The notes under the pieces: generated by a model
Database searches by the model: none
Seen by the model: the letters and a program-made list of their open reading frames with translations, nothing else
What the model was told of the DNA's origin: nothing
Assembly (NCBI RefSeq): GCF_036568125.1
Contig: NZ_DATCTF010000015.1
Span: forward strand, 235,887 to 299,886
Direction: 5' to 3'
Source of the DNA: Magnetovibrio sp.
GTDB taxonomy: Bacteria; Pseudomonadota; Alphaproteobacteria; Rhodospirillales; Magnetovibrionaceae
Length of the DNA: 64,000 nucleotides
Shown here: positions 1 to 8,720 of the stretch, one piece after another
How positions within the stretch are numbered: the first letter of the stretch is position 1
Layout of the letters: each line of letters begins with the position of its first letter
Position numbers and translations under genes: made by a program

Positions 1-1055
1 GGGTCGAAATCGACCCCGGGGGTCACCGCGACGCCGGTTTGGGCCAAAATCTGCTGGCAAAAGGCTTGGCTGTCATCGGTCAGGTGTGCGACGTCAGCGT
101 AGACGTAGAAGGCCCCTTGGGCATGGCTGAGCTTGTCGAAGCCGGCCTTGGGCAACTCATCCAGCAACAGGTCGCGGTTGGCCTTGTAGCGCGCCACGTT
201 GGCGTCGAGTTCGGCTTGGCAATCGAACGCGCTGATCGCCGCCATCTGCGACAAGGTCGGCGCAGATATAAACAGGTTTTGCGCCAAGCATTCGACCGAG
301 CGCGCCAAGCTTTCGGGAAACACCAGCCAACCCAGTCGCCAGCCTGTCATCGAATAGTATTTCGAAAAGCTGTTGACGACGAAGCACTCGTCATCGAACT
401 CGGCCATGGTGTGGGCCGGTTCTTCGAAGGTAATGCCGTGATAAATTTCGTCCGACACCACCCGCATGCCGCGTGCGCGGCAATACGCCGCCAAGGCCTG
501 CAATCCATCACGGTCGATCATGGTGCCTGTGGGATTGGATGGCGAGGCGATGATGAGACCGTCCAAGCGTCCGTCCACTTGGTCGAGCAGATCCGGGGTT
601 GGCTGAAAATCCGTGTCAGGCCCGGTGAGGATGTCCACCACTTCGATATCGAGCGCGGTCAAGATGTTGCGATACGCCGGATAGCCGGGGCTCGCCAGCG
701 CCACCCGGTCGCCGGCATCGAACGCAGACAAAAAAGCCAACAAAAATCCGCCGCTTGATCCGGTGGTCACGGCGATGCGCGCTGGATCGACATCTACTCC
801 ATACGTGTTGCGGTATTGCGCCGCGATGCGGTCTTTCAGGGGCGGCACGCCGAACGCGTCGGTGTAGCCCAAGAGTTCACGGTCCAAAGCATCGCGGGCG
901 GCTTGCAGAACCTTCGACGGAGCGGCGGTGGACGGTTGGCCGACCTCCATATGCAAGATGTCTTCGCCTTGAGCTTCGCGCGCGTTGGCGGCACGCATCA
1001 CGTCCATCACGATGAACGGCGAGATCGCACCGCGCTTGGCGGCTTTCAGGGTCAT
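1..1055 (-). CDS. Class I/II PLP aminotransferase, C-terminus cut by window edge
   Basis: The frame runs on the minus strand from an ATG at 1055 to the window edge, giving 351 codons; roughly 30-40 C-terminal residues of a usual ~385-residue enzyme are missing. The translation has the fold-type I landmarks: an N-terminal EVGQPS segment, SPSNPTG (about residue 171), SDEIYHG (about 201, the PLP-contacting Asp and Tyr) and SFSKYYSMTGWRLGW, whose Lys (about 232) should form the Schiff base with PLP. The family transfers amino groups between amino acids and 2-oxo acids in the cytosol; the substrate cannot be read from sequence. It starts 15 bp after the gamma-glutamyltransferase-like gene on the same strand, so the two are probably cotranscribed. 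Confidence 0.9.
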   Translation of the reverse strand, partial: MTLKAAKRGAISPFIVMDVMRAANAREAQGEDILHMEVGQPSTAAPSKVLQAARDALDRELLGYTDAFGVPPLKDRIAAQYRNTYGVDVDPARIAVTTGSSGGFLLAFLSAFDAGDRVALASPGYPAYRNILTALDIEVVDILTGPDTDFQPTPDLLDQVDGRLDGLIIASPSNPTGTMIDRDGLQALAAYCRARGMRVVSDEIYHGITFEEPAHTMAEFDDECFVVNSFSKYYSMTGWRLGWLVFPESLARSVECLAQNLFISAPTLSQMAAISAFDCQAELDANVARYKANRDLLLDELPKAGFDKLSHAQGAFYVYADVAHLTDDSQAFCQQILAQTGVAVTPGVDFD

Positions 1056-1069
1056 CGTCTTGCTCCGCT

Positions 1070-2764
1070 TTACAGCATCGACCCGGCGGCGAGCCCCGCG
1101 CCACGCGGATCGGTCGCCATCTGGCACGTCAACGGTTGGGTCGGCAGCCCGTCGGGACAATACAGCACGTTCACTTGGCCGAGCGACGGGATTTGCGACA
1201 AATTGTGCCCCGCCGTCGCCAAACGGCTTTGCGCGGCCGGATCCAAGGTCGGTTCGATATAGGTCACATCGGGGTCACCGCCGTTGTGCACGCGCGGCGC
1301 ATTGACCGCCTCTTTGGCGGTTTGGCCCGCTTCAGCGATGCGTGCGACCACACCAGCCAGCGCACCCGGTGCAACGACGCCACCGCTGGCTGCTGCGGCC
1401 ATACGAAATTCCTTGGTCGGTTCATTGATCAGCAACATTGGCGCCAAACCGGTCGGCCCACGCCCGCTGTCATCGGGAGCCGCGGCCAACAACACGCCGG
1501 TGCCCGCAACGACGCGTCCGGTGCCGAAGCTGGCGTTCATGCTCACCGAGCACGCCACCGCATTGCCTTGCGCATCCGCAGCCACGAACGAGGTCGCCGC
1601 CGGGCTTTCGTGACGGTTGACCGGACGCGGACTCAAGTTTGCCAAAGGCGTTTTGCGGTCCGCTTGAACCTTGCCACTCAGCGCCGCGATCCGTCCAGAT
1701 TCCGCCAGCGCCCCAACGTCTTTGGCGGTAATCCAGGTTTCGCGATCCGCGAACGCATGCGCGCCGATTTCCGCCAACAGATGGGCGCGTGTGCCCTCGT
1801 CGCCGCCATCGAACTGGCCCTGTTCGATCAACATCGCCAGCATCACCGCCGCTTGGCTGGAGGCTACGGCTGGCGGCGGGGCGAAGTGGGCGACTTCATT
1901 GCCGACCTTAACGCGCACCGTTTTACGCCATTCGGGGCGGAAATCTCGCAGTTCTTCGATGGTCAATGAGCCACCTGCACGTTGGGTGCTTTCGACGAAA
2001 TGGGTGGCGAACGGCCCGGTGTAAAACGGCCCTACCCCCCGCGCACGCAACATGCCCAGGGTTCCAGCCAGATCCAGTTGTTCGATTTTTTCGCCTTCAA
2101 CGGCAACGCCCGAACCCGTTCTGGACGCATACATGGCCTGCGCACCCGGATCGGCCAACACCGCCGGACCGATGGCGGCCAAATCGCGCGCAAACGCACG
2201 CGACGTGGGATGGCCAAAGCGGGCGAAATTTTCCGCGGGGGTGATGACTTGACGCCACAACAACCGGCCGTGGCGCGCTTGCAAAGCAAAGAAGCCGCGC
2301 GGGTTCGCGGGGACGGCGCTCGGCCGGTCTGCCCCGGCGGGAATCGCTTTTGGGCCTGTGGCGGTGAAATCGAGAACCTCGGTCACGCCGCTGGCGCGGT
2401 CGAAAGCCACGCACATGCCGCCGCCGCCCAGCCCGGCACGCGACGGCAAGGTCACCGCCATGGTGAAGTACATCGCCGACACCGCATCCGCCGCCGTGCC
2501 GCCGGACGACAGAATGTCCCGCCCGACCAGCGCGGCGCGCGGTTCGTCTGCCACAACTCCGCCTAAAAAGCCTGATACAAATCCGACTGAGCCTTTCTGC
2601 AACTGCTTTTCATTGGAGCCGCAGGCCGCCACACCAAGCGCCAGCGCCGCGACACTCAATTGACGGGTCAGGCTGCGGGTCTTAGGCTGCCAGAAAGACA
2701 GGTTCGTACGAACGGTCTCAGAGATTTTAAAAATGGTCTTGAATGTGTTGAAGCGACTGCTCAC
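1070..2764 (-). CDS. Gamma-glutamyltransferase-family lipoprotein
   Basis: This 564-residue protein matches the gamma-glutamyltranspeptidase family (Ntn hydrolases that cleave gamma-glutamyl bonds in the periplasm). It has the early SGGTAADA block, GLGGGGMCVAFD and, late, NAVACSVSMN followed by FGTGR, which mark the large and small subunit parts. A hydrophobic stretch ending LGVAAC makes Cys48 a likely lipidation site. The processing site is divergent: canonical enzymes start the small subunit at a Thr-Thr-His motif, here it reads A-A-T-S (Thr391), so the nucleophile is either Thr391 shifted by one position or missing. The 30-odd residues before the lipobox are unusual, and the start may lie further in at a TTG/GTG. 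The chosen start overlaps the outer start candidate of the divergent M48 gene. Confidence 0.8.
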   Translation of the reverse strand: MSSRFNTFKTIFKISETVRTNLSFWQPKTRSLTRQLSVAALALGVAACGSNEKQLQKGSVGFVSGFLGGVVADEPRAALVGRDILSSGGTAADAVSAMYFTMAVTLPSRAGLGGGGMCVAFDRASGVTEVLDFTATGPKAIPAGADRPSAVPANPRGFFALQARHGRLLWRQVITPAENFARFGHPTSRAFARDLAAIGPAVLADPGAQAMYASRTGSGVAVEGEKIEQLDLAGTLGMLRARGVGPFYTGPFATHFVESTQRAGGSLTIEELRDFRPEWRKTVRVKVGNEVAHFAPPPAVASSQAAVMLAMLIEQGQFDGGDEGTRAHLLAEIGAHAFADRETWITAKDVGALAESGRIAALSGKVQADRKTPLANLSPRPVNRHESPAATSFVAADAQGNAVACSVSMNASFGTGRVVAGTGVLLAAAPDDSGRGPTGLAPMLLINEPTKEFRMAAAASGGVVAPGALAGVVARIAEAGQTAKEAVNAPRVHNGGDPDVTYIEPTLDPAAQSRLATAGHNLSQIPSLGQVNVLYCPDGLPTQPLTCQMATDPRGAGLAAGSML

Positions 2765-2843
2765 CCCGGTGTCCTTTGTTATCTTGTTCCGCCGAAAGGC
2801 GGTGTCTCAAGGGGTGCAGCGCGTCGATCGCTTTCATTCCCCA

Positions 2844-4208
2844 ATGCGGCGTTTATGTTCGGTCGCCTTAATCGTGGCGTTGGCCTGGATGATGCCCAAT
2901 TCGACCGCCTTTGCGCAAGGGGGTCAAACCATCATTCGCGATGCCGAGATCGAAGGTATCATCCGAGCCTATTCGACACCACTGTTCGTCGCCGCCGGGC
3001 TGGACCCCAAAAGCGTCAATATCCGTCTTATTCAAGACTCCACCCTCAATGCGTTCGTCGCGGGTGGACGCAACATCTTCATCCACACCGGCCTGTTGCT
3101 GGCCAGCAAGGATCCCAACGCGTTGATCGGCGTCATCGCTCACGAAACCGGCCACATCGAAGGCGGCCACCTAAGCCGCACCCGTAACGCCATCGAAGGC
3201 GCGTCGATGGTGCAGTTGATCGGCACCCTGCTCGGCGTGGCGGCGGCGGTCGGCAGCGGCCGGTCGGACGTCGGTCAGGCGGTGATTATGGGCAGCCAAT
3301 CCGCCGGCCAACGGATTTTCATGAAGTATTCGCAAACTCAAGAATCCGCTGCCGACCAAGCTGCAATGCGGCTTTTGGAGGAAACCGAGCGTTCCGCTCG
3401 GGGCCTGGAAGGCTTCCTCAGCCAGTTGGGCGATCAAGAAATTCTCAACCCGCGCCTGCAAGACCCCTATGCCCAGACCCATCCGCTGAGCCGCGAACGC
3501 ATCGACACCTTGCGCGCCTATATCGCCACATCACCCTATTCGGACAAACCACCGTCCAATGAGGACGTCGAAGCCCACGCCATTATGGTGGCGAAACTCT
3601 TTGCGTTCATCAATCCGTTCATCCAAACGATGCGCAAATATCCCGAGACGGATCAAAGTTTTGCCGCCCGCTACGCACGTGTGATCGCCCATTACCGCAA
3701 ACCCGACCTCAAGACCGCCCTGCCGCTCTTGGACGAACTGATCCACGAAATGCCGCGCAATCCGTTCTTGCTGGAACTCAAGGGGCAGATGCTGTTCGAA
3801 CACGCTCGTCCCCAAGAAGCGCTGGAAGCATACCGTAAATCCTATGAACTGTTACCCGACGAACCGCTGATCATCATGGAACTGGCCCGCGTGGAGTTGG
3901 AGGTCGGCACCCCCGAGCTTATCGATCAATCGATCGAGCATCTATCCATCGCCCACCATCTCGGTGCGGCCAACGCCTTTTCGTGGCGGCAATTGGGCAT
4001 TGCTTATGGGCGCAAGGGCGAGATGGGCTTGAGTTCTCTGGCGCTGGCGGAATCGGAATACCGTACCGGTCAGCTCGCCAACGCCCAGTATCATGCCGGA
4101 CGCGCGGTTTCTCTTTTGAAAACCGGATCACGCGAACACCTTCAGGCCCAAGACCTGGAAGAAGCCATCAAAGTCGCCATGGCCCGACGCGCCGCAGCGA
4201 AGAAGTGA
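2844..4208 (+). CDS. M48 metalloprotease with TPR repeats, BepA-like periplasmic chaperone/protease
   Basis: Starting at the ATG at 2844 gives 454 residues with a good signal peptide (RRLCSVALIVALAW, cleavage after AFAQ). Upstream in-frame starts at 2733 (ATG) and 2802 (GTG) would place about 37 or 14 extra residues before it. The zinc site is HETGH at about residues 100-104, with the distal acidic helix ESAADQAA further on; the C-terminal half carries TPR-like helices. The closest characterised type is BepA (YfgC), which helps assemble or degrade outer-membrane beta-barrel proteins such as LptD. The next gene begins 4 bp after its stop, so it heads a short operon with the DUF3047 lipoprotein and possibly the DsbA-like protein. 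Confidence 0.88.
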   Translation: MRRLCSVALIVALAWMMPNSTAFAQGGQTIIRDAEIEGIIRAYSTPLFVAAGLDPKSVNIRLIQDSTLNAFVAGGRNIFIHTGLLLASKDPNALIGVIAHETGHIEGGHLSRTRNAIEGASMVQLIGTLLGVAAAVGSGRSDVGQAVIMGSQSAGQRIFMKYSQTQESAADQAAMRLLEETERSARGLEGFLSQLGDQEILNPRLQDPYAQTHPLSRERIDTLRAYIATSPYSDKPPSNEDVEAHAIMVAKLFAFINPFIQTMRKYPETDQSFAARYARVIAHYRKPDLKTALPLLDELIHEMPRNPFLLELKGQMLFEHARPQEALEAYRKSYELLPDEPLIIMELARVELEVGTPELIDQSIEHLSIAHHLGAANAFSWRQLGIAYGRKGEMGLSSLALAESEYRTGQLANAQYHAGRAVSLLKTGSREHLQAQDLEEAIKVAMARRAAAKK

Positions 4209-4212
4209 CGTC

Positions 4213-4953
4213 ATGAGGCCGTCTGGTGTTTTCAATCTGCTCATTCTCAGCGCGCTTGGCCTCGGCCTCGCCGCCTGCGCGACACCCACCAAAATCGCCG
4301 TGGTCCCCGATCAACCCAGCCCCGAAGGCCGCTTGACGGTGATGGGATCGTTGCGCAACTTCAGCCTCGACGCACCCCCTGCGGATTGGATCATATCCGG
4401 CGGCGGCAGCGCGCAATCTTCATCGTCTCTCTCAACTGTGATGCGCGATGGCGTGCCCGCCCTGGAACTCAAGAGCGGGCTGGAACGCATCATTGCGGTG
4501 CGCCAAGTGGACGCAATGATGCTGGCGACCCCGTTTCTCAGTTGGAACTGGCATCTCAGCAACCACGGCGAAGGCATCCACCCCATACGTCTGATCGTCG
4601 GATTTCACGGCGGGGCCGCCGCCCCCAACGTCGAACGCGCCTCTCAAGGTTTGGGGCTGCCGCCTCATGATCGCGCTTTGGCGCTGGTGTGGGGCGACAC
4701 CGCGCTGCGCCGCGGATCACTGAGTCTGCCACCTGCCGACAAACCCTACGTGGCGCCGATCTATACCGTGCGCGGCGGGCGTGAAAACACCCGAAAATGG
4801 TGGCTGGAACATATCGACCTGTCGGAGCTTTACGCCAAGGCATGGCCGAACGACGATCGCACGTATACCCGCATCGCCTTTATCGGTTTGGCCTCGGCCC
4901 CGACAAGCATGCCGGTTCGCGGTCGGATATCGGGAATTTTATTGACACATTGA
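4213..4953 (+). CDS. DUF3047-type lipoprotein
   Basis: This 246-residue protein has a lipoprotein signal (LGLGLAAC, Cys22) and a body that fits DUF3047: a WNWHLS segment, GIHPIRLIVGFHGG, then LALVWGD and a C-terminal FIGLASAPTSMPVRGRISGI strand set. The family is believed to be a periplasmic beta-sandwich of unknown role. It sits 4 bp after the M48 protease gene and is probably translated with it, which suggests an envelope function. Function is not known. Confidence 0.7.
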   Translation: MRPSGVFNLLILSALGLGLAACATPTKIAVVPDQPSPEGRLTVMGSLRNFSLDAPPADWIISGGGSAQSSSSLSTVMRDGVPALELKSGLERIIAVRQVDAMMLATPFLSWNWHLSNHGEGIHPIRLIVGFHGGAAAPNVERASQGLGLPPHDRALALVWGDTALRRGSLSLPPADKPYVAPIYTVRGGRENTRKWWLEHIDLSELYAKAWPNDDRTYTRIAFIGLASAPTSMPVRGRISGILLTH

Positions 4954-5024
4954 AGCCACGATCGTTCTCTACCCATAACGCAATGGCCCTGCACGTGGGG
5001 CGCAATCTTCATAGGGAGACTTAC

Positions 5025-5780
5025 ATGTCCTTTGTCAGGACCTTCATCATCGCCACCGCCATGGCGATCGGCGCGCCGCTTGGCGCTGCCCATGCCGATA
5101 CACTCAGTGCGGCACAAAAAACGGAAGTCGAACAGGTGGTGCGCGCCTATCTTCTGAAAAATCCGGAAGTCATCGTCGAGGCGATCAACGAATTGCAACG
5201 CCGCGATGAAGCCGCTGCCGCTGAAAAACAGCGCATCGCCATGCAGGCGATGTCGGCCGACCTGACCGCCAGTCCCAACGATCCGGTCATGGGCAATCCT
5301 AATGGCGACGTCACGATGGTGGAATTCTTCGATTATCGCTGCGGGTTTTGCAAACGCGTTTTCGACGACGTGCAGACATTGATCAAAGAAGACGGCAACA
5401 TCCGTTATGTGCTCAAAGAGTTCCCCATTCTGGGCGACGACAGCGTCTACGCATCACGCGCGGCACTGGCCGTATGGCTACATCAACGTGATAAATACCC
5501 CGCCCTTCACACCGCCTTGATGACCAGCAAAGGCGCGCTCAGCAACGACAAGGTGATGGAACTGGCCAAGGACGCCGGTATCGACACGCAAGCCTTGGCC
5601 GAACAGATGAACGACCCCGAAATCGGCAAAACAGTCAATGCCACCCATGCTCAGGCTCAGGCCTTGGGCATCACCGGAACGCCGGCGTTTATCATTGGCG
5701 ACAATATCGCACCCGGTGCGATCCCGCTTGCATCGATGAAGAAGATGGTCGATGCGGCGCGCGGTAAGGCGACCAATTAA
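5025..5780 (+). CDS. DsbA-family thiol:disulfide oxidoreductase (Com1-like), periplasmic
   Basis: The start at 5025 is chosen because AGGGAGA lies just upstream and because translation then opens with a signal peptide (FIIATAMAIGAPLGAAHA). A longer in-frame ORF from 4797 would overlap the lipoprotein gene and is rejected. The 251-residue protein has an N-terminal helical segment followed by a thioredoxin fold with the redox motif Cys-Gly-Phe-Cys (YRCGFCKR) and the cis-Pro loop GITGTPAFIIGD. Proteins of this type oxidise or isomerise cysteines of secreted proteins. A strong hairpin terminator follows directly. Confidence 0.9.
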   Translation: MSFVRTFIIATAMAIGAPLGAAHADTLSAAQKTEVEQVVRAYLLKNPEVIVEAINELQRRDEAAAAEKQRIAMQAMSADLTASPNDPVMGNPNGDVTMVEFFDYRCGFCKRVFDDVQTLIKEDGNIRYVLKEFPILGDDSVYASRAALAVWLHQRDKYPALHTALMTSKGALSNDKVMELAKDAGIDTQALAEQMNDPEIGKTVNATHAQAQALGITGTPAFIIGDNIAPGAIPLASMKKMVDAARGKATN

Positions 5781-5797
5781 TCGCTGCCATCCAAATG

Positions 5798-5836
5798 AAA
5801 ACGGCGCGGTCCCTTGCGGTCCGCGCCGTTTTTTTG
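5798..5836. terminator. Rho-independent terminator, bidirectional
   Basis: ACGGCGCGG (5801-5809) pairs with CCGCGCCGT (5821-5829) around an 11-nt loop. It is flanked by AAAA on the left and a run of T on the right. It lies between convergent genes (DsbA-like and EipB), so it can stop transcription from both sides. Confidence 0.9.
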
Positions 5837-5854
5837 ATCCACGATCTCGTGCGT

Positions 5855-6667
5855 TCAGCAGTCGGGTTTGGGCAGAATTTCCACCTTGGTCATGCCCATT
5901 TCGACGGTGAAATCACCGTAATCCAACATCCAGCGCACGGGAATTCCGTTATCGAGGTAATCGGCCTCGATTTCATAAAGCGGCTCGCCGGTCTGGCTCG
6001 CGGGATCGAAGTACGCCAAGCGAAAATTCCACCCCGGATGCGTCAAGGCTGCATCCTTGAAACGCGCCGCCATGGTTTGCGCGCGTGCTGACAAAGGGCT
6101 GACGAAGCTCACCAAAAGCTTCTCGCCTTCGACGTCGGTGCCTTCGAACACCGAATTTTCAAATTGCGACTTGCCGAGGGCGGCTTGATCGAGAATGTGG
6201 ACCGTGTGTTCCATCGGGAACAAGGTACCCGCCGGTAAGGCGAAGGTCGCGGGCTCGGGTTTGGAAAACTGAGCCTCGCCGCCGTTTGGTGTCTTCGACA
6301 TGCTCGCCGCGCCCAAAATGATGTCGCTATCGGTTTCGTCACCCATGACGGAGAAACGGTAGCGGGTTCCGTCGACGGATTCCCACGATGAAAAGTTCAA
6401 GCCCTGCGGCACGACATCACCGGTCGCGGTTTGCAGGTACATGGTGCCGGTTTGGTTGACCAGCCATCCATCGCAGGTTTGCTTGACGCCATAAGCGATT
6501 TGACCGCTGGCGGCTGAGACGTTCGAGCCGCGTTTGGCATCCGCCAGACGCACATCGTAGACCGCGCGGTAGGAAACCAAGTCCGCCGCCTGAACTGCGC
6601 CTGCAAAAACCACAATGGCGAGGGCGGAAGATGCGCATACGAAAGCGCCTTTAAGTAAACGAGACAT
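5855..6667 (-). CDS. eipB: EipB-family periplasmic envelope-integrity protein (DUF1849)
   Basis: This 270-residue protein has a signal peptide ending AVQAAD and then the EipB pattern: VSYRAVYDVRL, GSNVSAASGQIAYG, FSSWESVDGTRYRF, LPAGTLFPMEHT and a C-terminal YLDNGIPVRWMLDYGDF. EipB is a spiral beta-sheet protein of alphaproteobacteria that supports cell-envelope integrity; in Brucella two conserved cysteines form a disulfide. Here the same pair is seen: Cys65 (KQTCDGW) and Cys270, the last residue (PKPDC). It is a single gene, convergent with the DsbA-like gene, which may help oxidise it. Confidence 0.88.
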   Translation of the reverse strand: MSRLLKGAFVCASSALAIVVFAGAVQAADLVSYRAVYDVRLADAKRGSNVSAASGQIAYGVKQTCDGWLVNQTGTMYLQTATGDVVPQGLNFSSWESVDGTRYRFSVMGDETDSDIILGAASMSKTPNGGEAQFSKPEPATFALPAGTLFPMEHTVHILDQAALGKSQFENSVFEGTDVEGEKLLVSFVSPLSARAQTMAARFKDAALTHPGWNFRLAYFDPASQTGEPLYEIEADYLDNGIPVRWMLDYGDFTVEMGMTKVEILPKPDC

Positions 6668-6818
6668 CTGATACAGGCCTTGCTGTTGTCATTTTCATCA
6701 GCTTACGACGAGGTCGGGGCAAAAGAAAGGCAACAAGCCACATCGCCGCATTGCGCATTGCCCCTGCCTCCCCTAGGCTATCGGGACATGGAGTCCCGTT
6801 CGAACTGAGGAAATCATC

Positions 6819-7103
6819 ATGAAGGTCACCATCAACGTTGAATGCACCCCCGAAGAAGCACGAACCTTTTTCGGGCTGCCCGATGTCCAGCCGCTACAAA
6901 CTGCGATGATGGATGAAATGCAAAAACGGATGAAAGACGGTATGGCGTCCATGGACATGGAAAACCTGATGAAGATGTGGATGCCGGGCACCGCAGCAAC
7001 CGCGATGCCGGGACTGGATCAGTTTCAGAAAATGTTTTGGGATTCGATGGCCGCGGCGACCGGCACCGCCAGCGGCAAAAAAGGCGGCTCGAAAAAATCC
7101 TGA
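6819..7103 (+). CDS. Small DUF6489-type protein
   Basis: A 94-residue protein beginning MKVTINVECTPEEARTFFGLPDVQPLQ, a signature of a small conserved alphaproteobacterial family (DUF6489). It has a Met-rich amphipathic helix in the middle and a Lys/Gly-rich tail. AGGAAA sits upstream of the ATG. It is convergent with arfB, with only 4 bp between the stops. No function is known; the N-terminal TPEEAR pattern and the amphipathic helices may suggest oligomerisation. Confidence 0.75.
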   Translation: MKVTINVECTPEEARTFFGLPDVQPLQTAMMDEMQKRMKDGMASMDMENLMKMWMPGTAATAMPGLDQFQKMFWDSMAAATGTASGKKGGSKKS

Positions 7104-7107
7104 CGGC

Positions 7108-7536
7108 TTAATCCGTATCGCGCACGCGGACCCGGGCGCGGGTTTTCTTCACGTCGGCGCGCTTTTGTTTGCCTTCCAATCGGCGCTGCTTGGCAGCCAT
7201 GGTCGGCCGCGTTGCGCGGCGTGGCTTGGGCGGTTGAGCGGCCTCCCGGATCAATGTCACAAGCCTTTCCAGCGCGTCGGCGCGATTTCGTTCGCGATTG
7301 CGAAAGCGCCGCGCCGAAATCACGATCACGCCGTCTTGGGTCATGCGCCGCCCCGCCAAAACTTTAAGTCGGCGAAACACCGCCTCACTCAAAGCCGGCG
7401 ATTGCGCGGCGTTAAAGCGCAGCTGAACGGCGGTTTCGACTTTGTTGACGTTTTGGCCGCCAGGACCAGGGGCGCGGATGAAACGCTCTTCGATCTCGTC
7501 GTCGGACAAAATAATGGTGTCAGTCACGCAGATCAT
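7108..7536 (-). CDS. arfB: Alternative ribosome-rescue factor, ArfB-type peptidyl-tRNA hydrolase
   Basis: The 142-residue product (start at the internal ATG 7536; an in-frame start at 7551 adds five residues) has the release-factor catalytic loop APGPGGQNVNKVETAV with the GGQ motif that positions water for peptidyl-tRNA hydrolysis. It ends in a long basic tail (KQRRLEGKQKRADVKK) that in ArfB enters the empty mRNA channel of stalled ribosomes. It lacks the codon-recognition domain of RF1/RF2, and the size fits ArfB (YaeJ, about 140 residues). It stands upstream of no obvious partner; the DUF3126 gene lies 37 bp upstream on the same strand. Confidence 0.93.
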   Translation of the reverse strand: MICVTDTIILSDDEIEERFIRAPGPGGQNVNKVETAVQLRFNAAQSPALSEAVFRRLKVLAGRRMTQDGVIVISARRFRNRERNRADALERLVTLIREAAQPPKPRRATRPTMAAKQRRLEGKQKRADVKKTRARVRVRDTD

Positions 7537-7573
7537 GGCGCAGACTCGCAAGTCTCTCCCGCGCTGGGTGAAC

Positions 7574-7798
7574 TTACAGTTCCGGCAGCGGCGGAAGATC
7601 CATTTCCAAAATGCTCATGACGAAGGAATACGAAACTTCACCCTCGTCTTCGTCACGATGCAACACGCCGATGAATTCATCGCCGATATAGACCTCGATC
7701 GGCGCATCGGCCTTCATGGGCGGCGGCACGGCGATGCGGTTGTTGCTGAAGGCTTTGCGCAGATATTCCTGCACACGGGCGATTTCGGTGGTTCTCAT
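7574..7798 (-). CDS. DUF3126 family protein
   Basis: A 74-residue acidic protein with the DUF3126 pattern: an N-terminal helix EIARVQEYLRKAF, then IEVYIGDEFIGVLHRDEDEGEVSYSFVMSILEMDL. The family is small, cytosolic and almost restricted to alphaproteobacteria; its function is unknown. It lies between arfB and a small membrane protein on the same strand. Confidence 0.82.
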   Translation of the reverse strand: MRTTEIARVQEYLRKAFSNNRIAVPPPMKADAPIEVYIGDEFIGVLHRDEDEGEVSYSFVMSILEMDLPPLPEL

Positions 7799-7874
7799 AG
7801 CGTTCTCGTCATACTTGAAGGGTGAGAATCAACATTTAGCACAGCCGACGCGCTGACGCCATGGCTGTTGCCCA

Positions 7875-8240
7875 TTAGTGGGGGGAGCCCCCCATGAACA
7901 GCACCTGCACCGTGATCGAAACGCTCAGCACGACGCCAAGCCCCACCATCACCCGCGCGGCCACGGCGAACGACTTGCCTTCCGCCAAGGTCAAAACCCG
8001 TCCCGCCGAACGCCAGATGCCGACAAACACGATGGTGAAATAGAGGTATAGAAAGCCGATCCAGCCCAACAGCGCCCAACCGATATGGTTGCTGGGAGCG
8101 TCGGGCAACGCCAGAAGCAAGGCAGAAAACAGGGCGATTTGGCCACCACCACCAAGCGCGCCCCACAACCAGAACGCTTTGGTGAGGCTGACATCGCCGT
8201 GAAACAGGGCGTTTGGGCCACGCCGTTCGCCGTTGATCAC
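7875..8240 (-). CDS. Small integral membrane protein, unknown function
   Basis: The 121-residue translation has about three hydrophobic helices: residues ~22-44 (WLWGALGGGGQIALFSALLLAL), ~54-75 (IGWALLGWIGFLYLYFTIVFVGI) and ~93-113 (MVGLGVVLSVSITVQVLF). No enzyme motif is visible. It is divergent from the response regulator gene at 8338, and the ~100 bp between them probably hold both promoters. I cannot assign a family. Confidence 0.6.
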   Translation of the reverse strand: MINGERRGPNALFHGDVSLTKAFWLWGALGGGGQIALFSALLLALPDAPSNHIGWALLGWIGFLYLYFTIVFVGIWRSAGRVLTLAEGKSFAVAARVMVGLGVVLSVSITVQVLFMGGSPH

Positions 8241-8337
8241 TTTAACTTCTCCATCCCTACTTTAATCCAACACCCAGATCACCTATCTATAGGTATGACA
8301 ATCTTGGTAACAAATCCAAACATTACGAGAAAATCAT

Positions 8338-8703
8338 ATGGCAAACATTCTGGTCATTGATGACGACCCGGCTATCCGCGATCTGCTGACCATCCACATG
8401 GAAGATGCGGGACACACCGTTACGCATGCCGTAAACGGCCAAGACGGCATCGGTCAAGCTGGACGGTCACACCCAGATTTAATCATCCTCGACATCAACA
8501 TGCCGGTGATGGATGGCACCCGTGTGCTACAGGCCTTGCGCGGCGCGCCTGAAACCTCAAAGGTTCCGGTCATCGCCCTGTCTGCAGTCGGAGGGACGCA
8601 AATGCGCGACGACATGCACCAGATGGGATGCGACGGTTTCGTCGATAAACCGATCAACTTTGACGTCTTGTGCGGCAAAATCAAAAAGCTGCTGGATCTC
8701 TAA
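8338..8703 (+). CDS. Single-domain response regulator (CheY-like)
   Basis: The 121 residues make up one receiver domain and no output domain. The acidic pocket (DDD at 8-10), phospho-acceptor Asp52 (LDINMPVMDG), Ser82 (VIALSA) and Lys104 (VDKP) are all present. Such proteins relay phosphate or act on a motor or an enzyme by binding. No histidine kinase lies next to it, so the partner is unknown; the orphan kinase at 13993 is one candidate in this window. Confidence 0.93.
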   Translation: MANILVIDDDPAIRDLLTIHMEDAGHTVTHAVNGQDGIGQAGRSHPDLIILDINMPVMDGTRVLQALRGAPETSKVPVIALSAVGGTQMRDDMHQMGCDGFVDKPINFDVLCGKIKKLLDL

Positions 8704-8720
8704 GCCTCTGACGTCGGCGA

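Noticed and set aside
4797..5024. An N-terminal extension of the DsbA-like protein
   Set aside because: It overlaps the lipoprotein gene, and the signal peptide and ribosome site fit the start at 5025.
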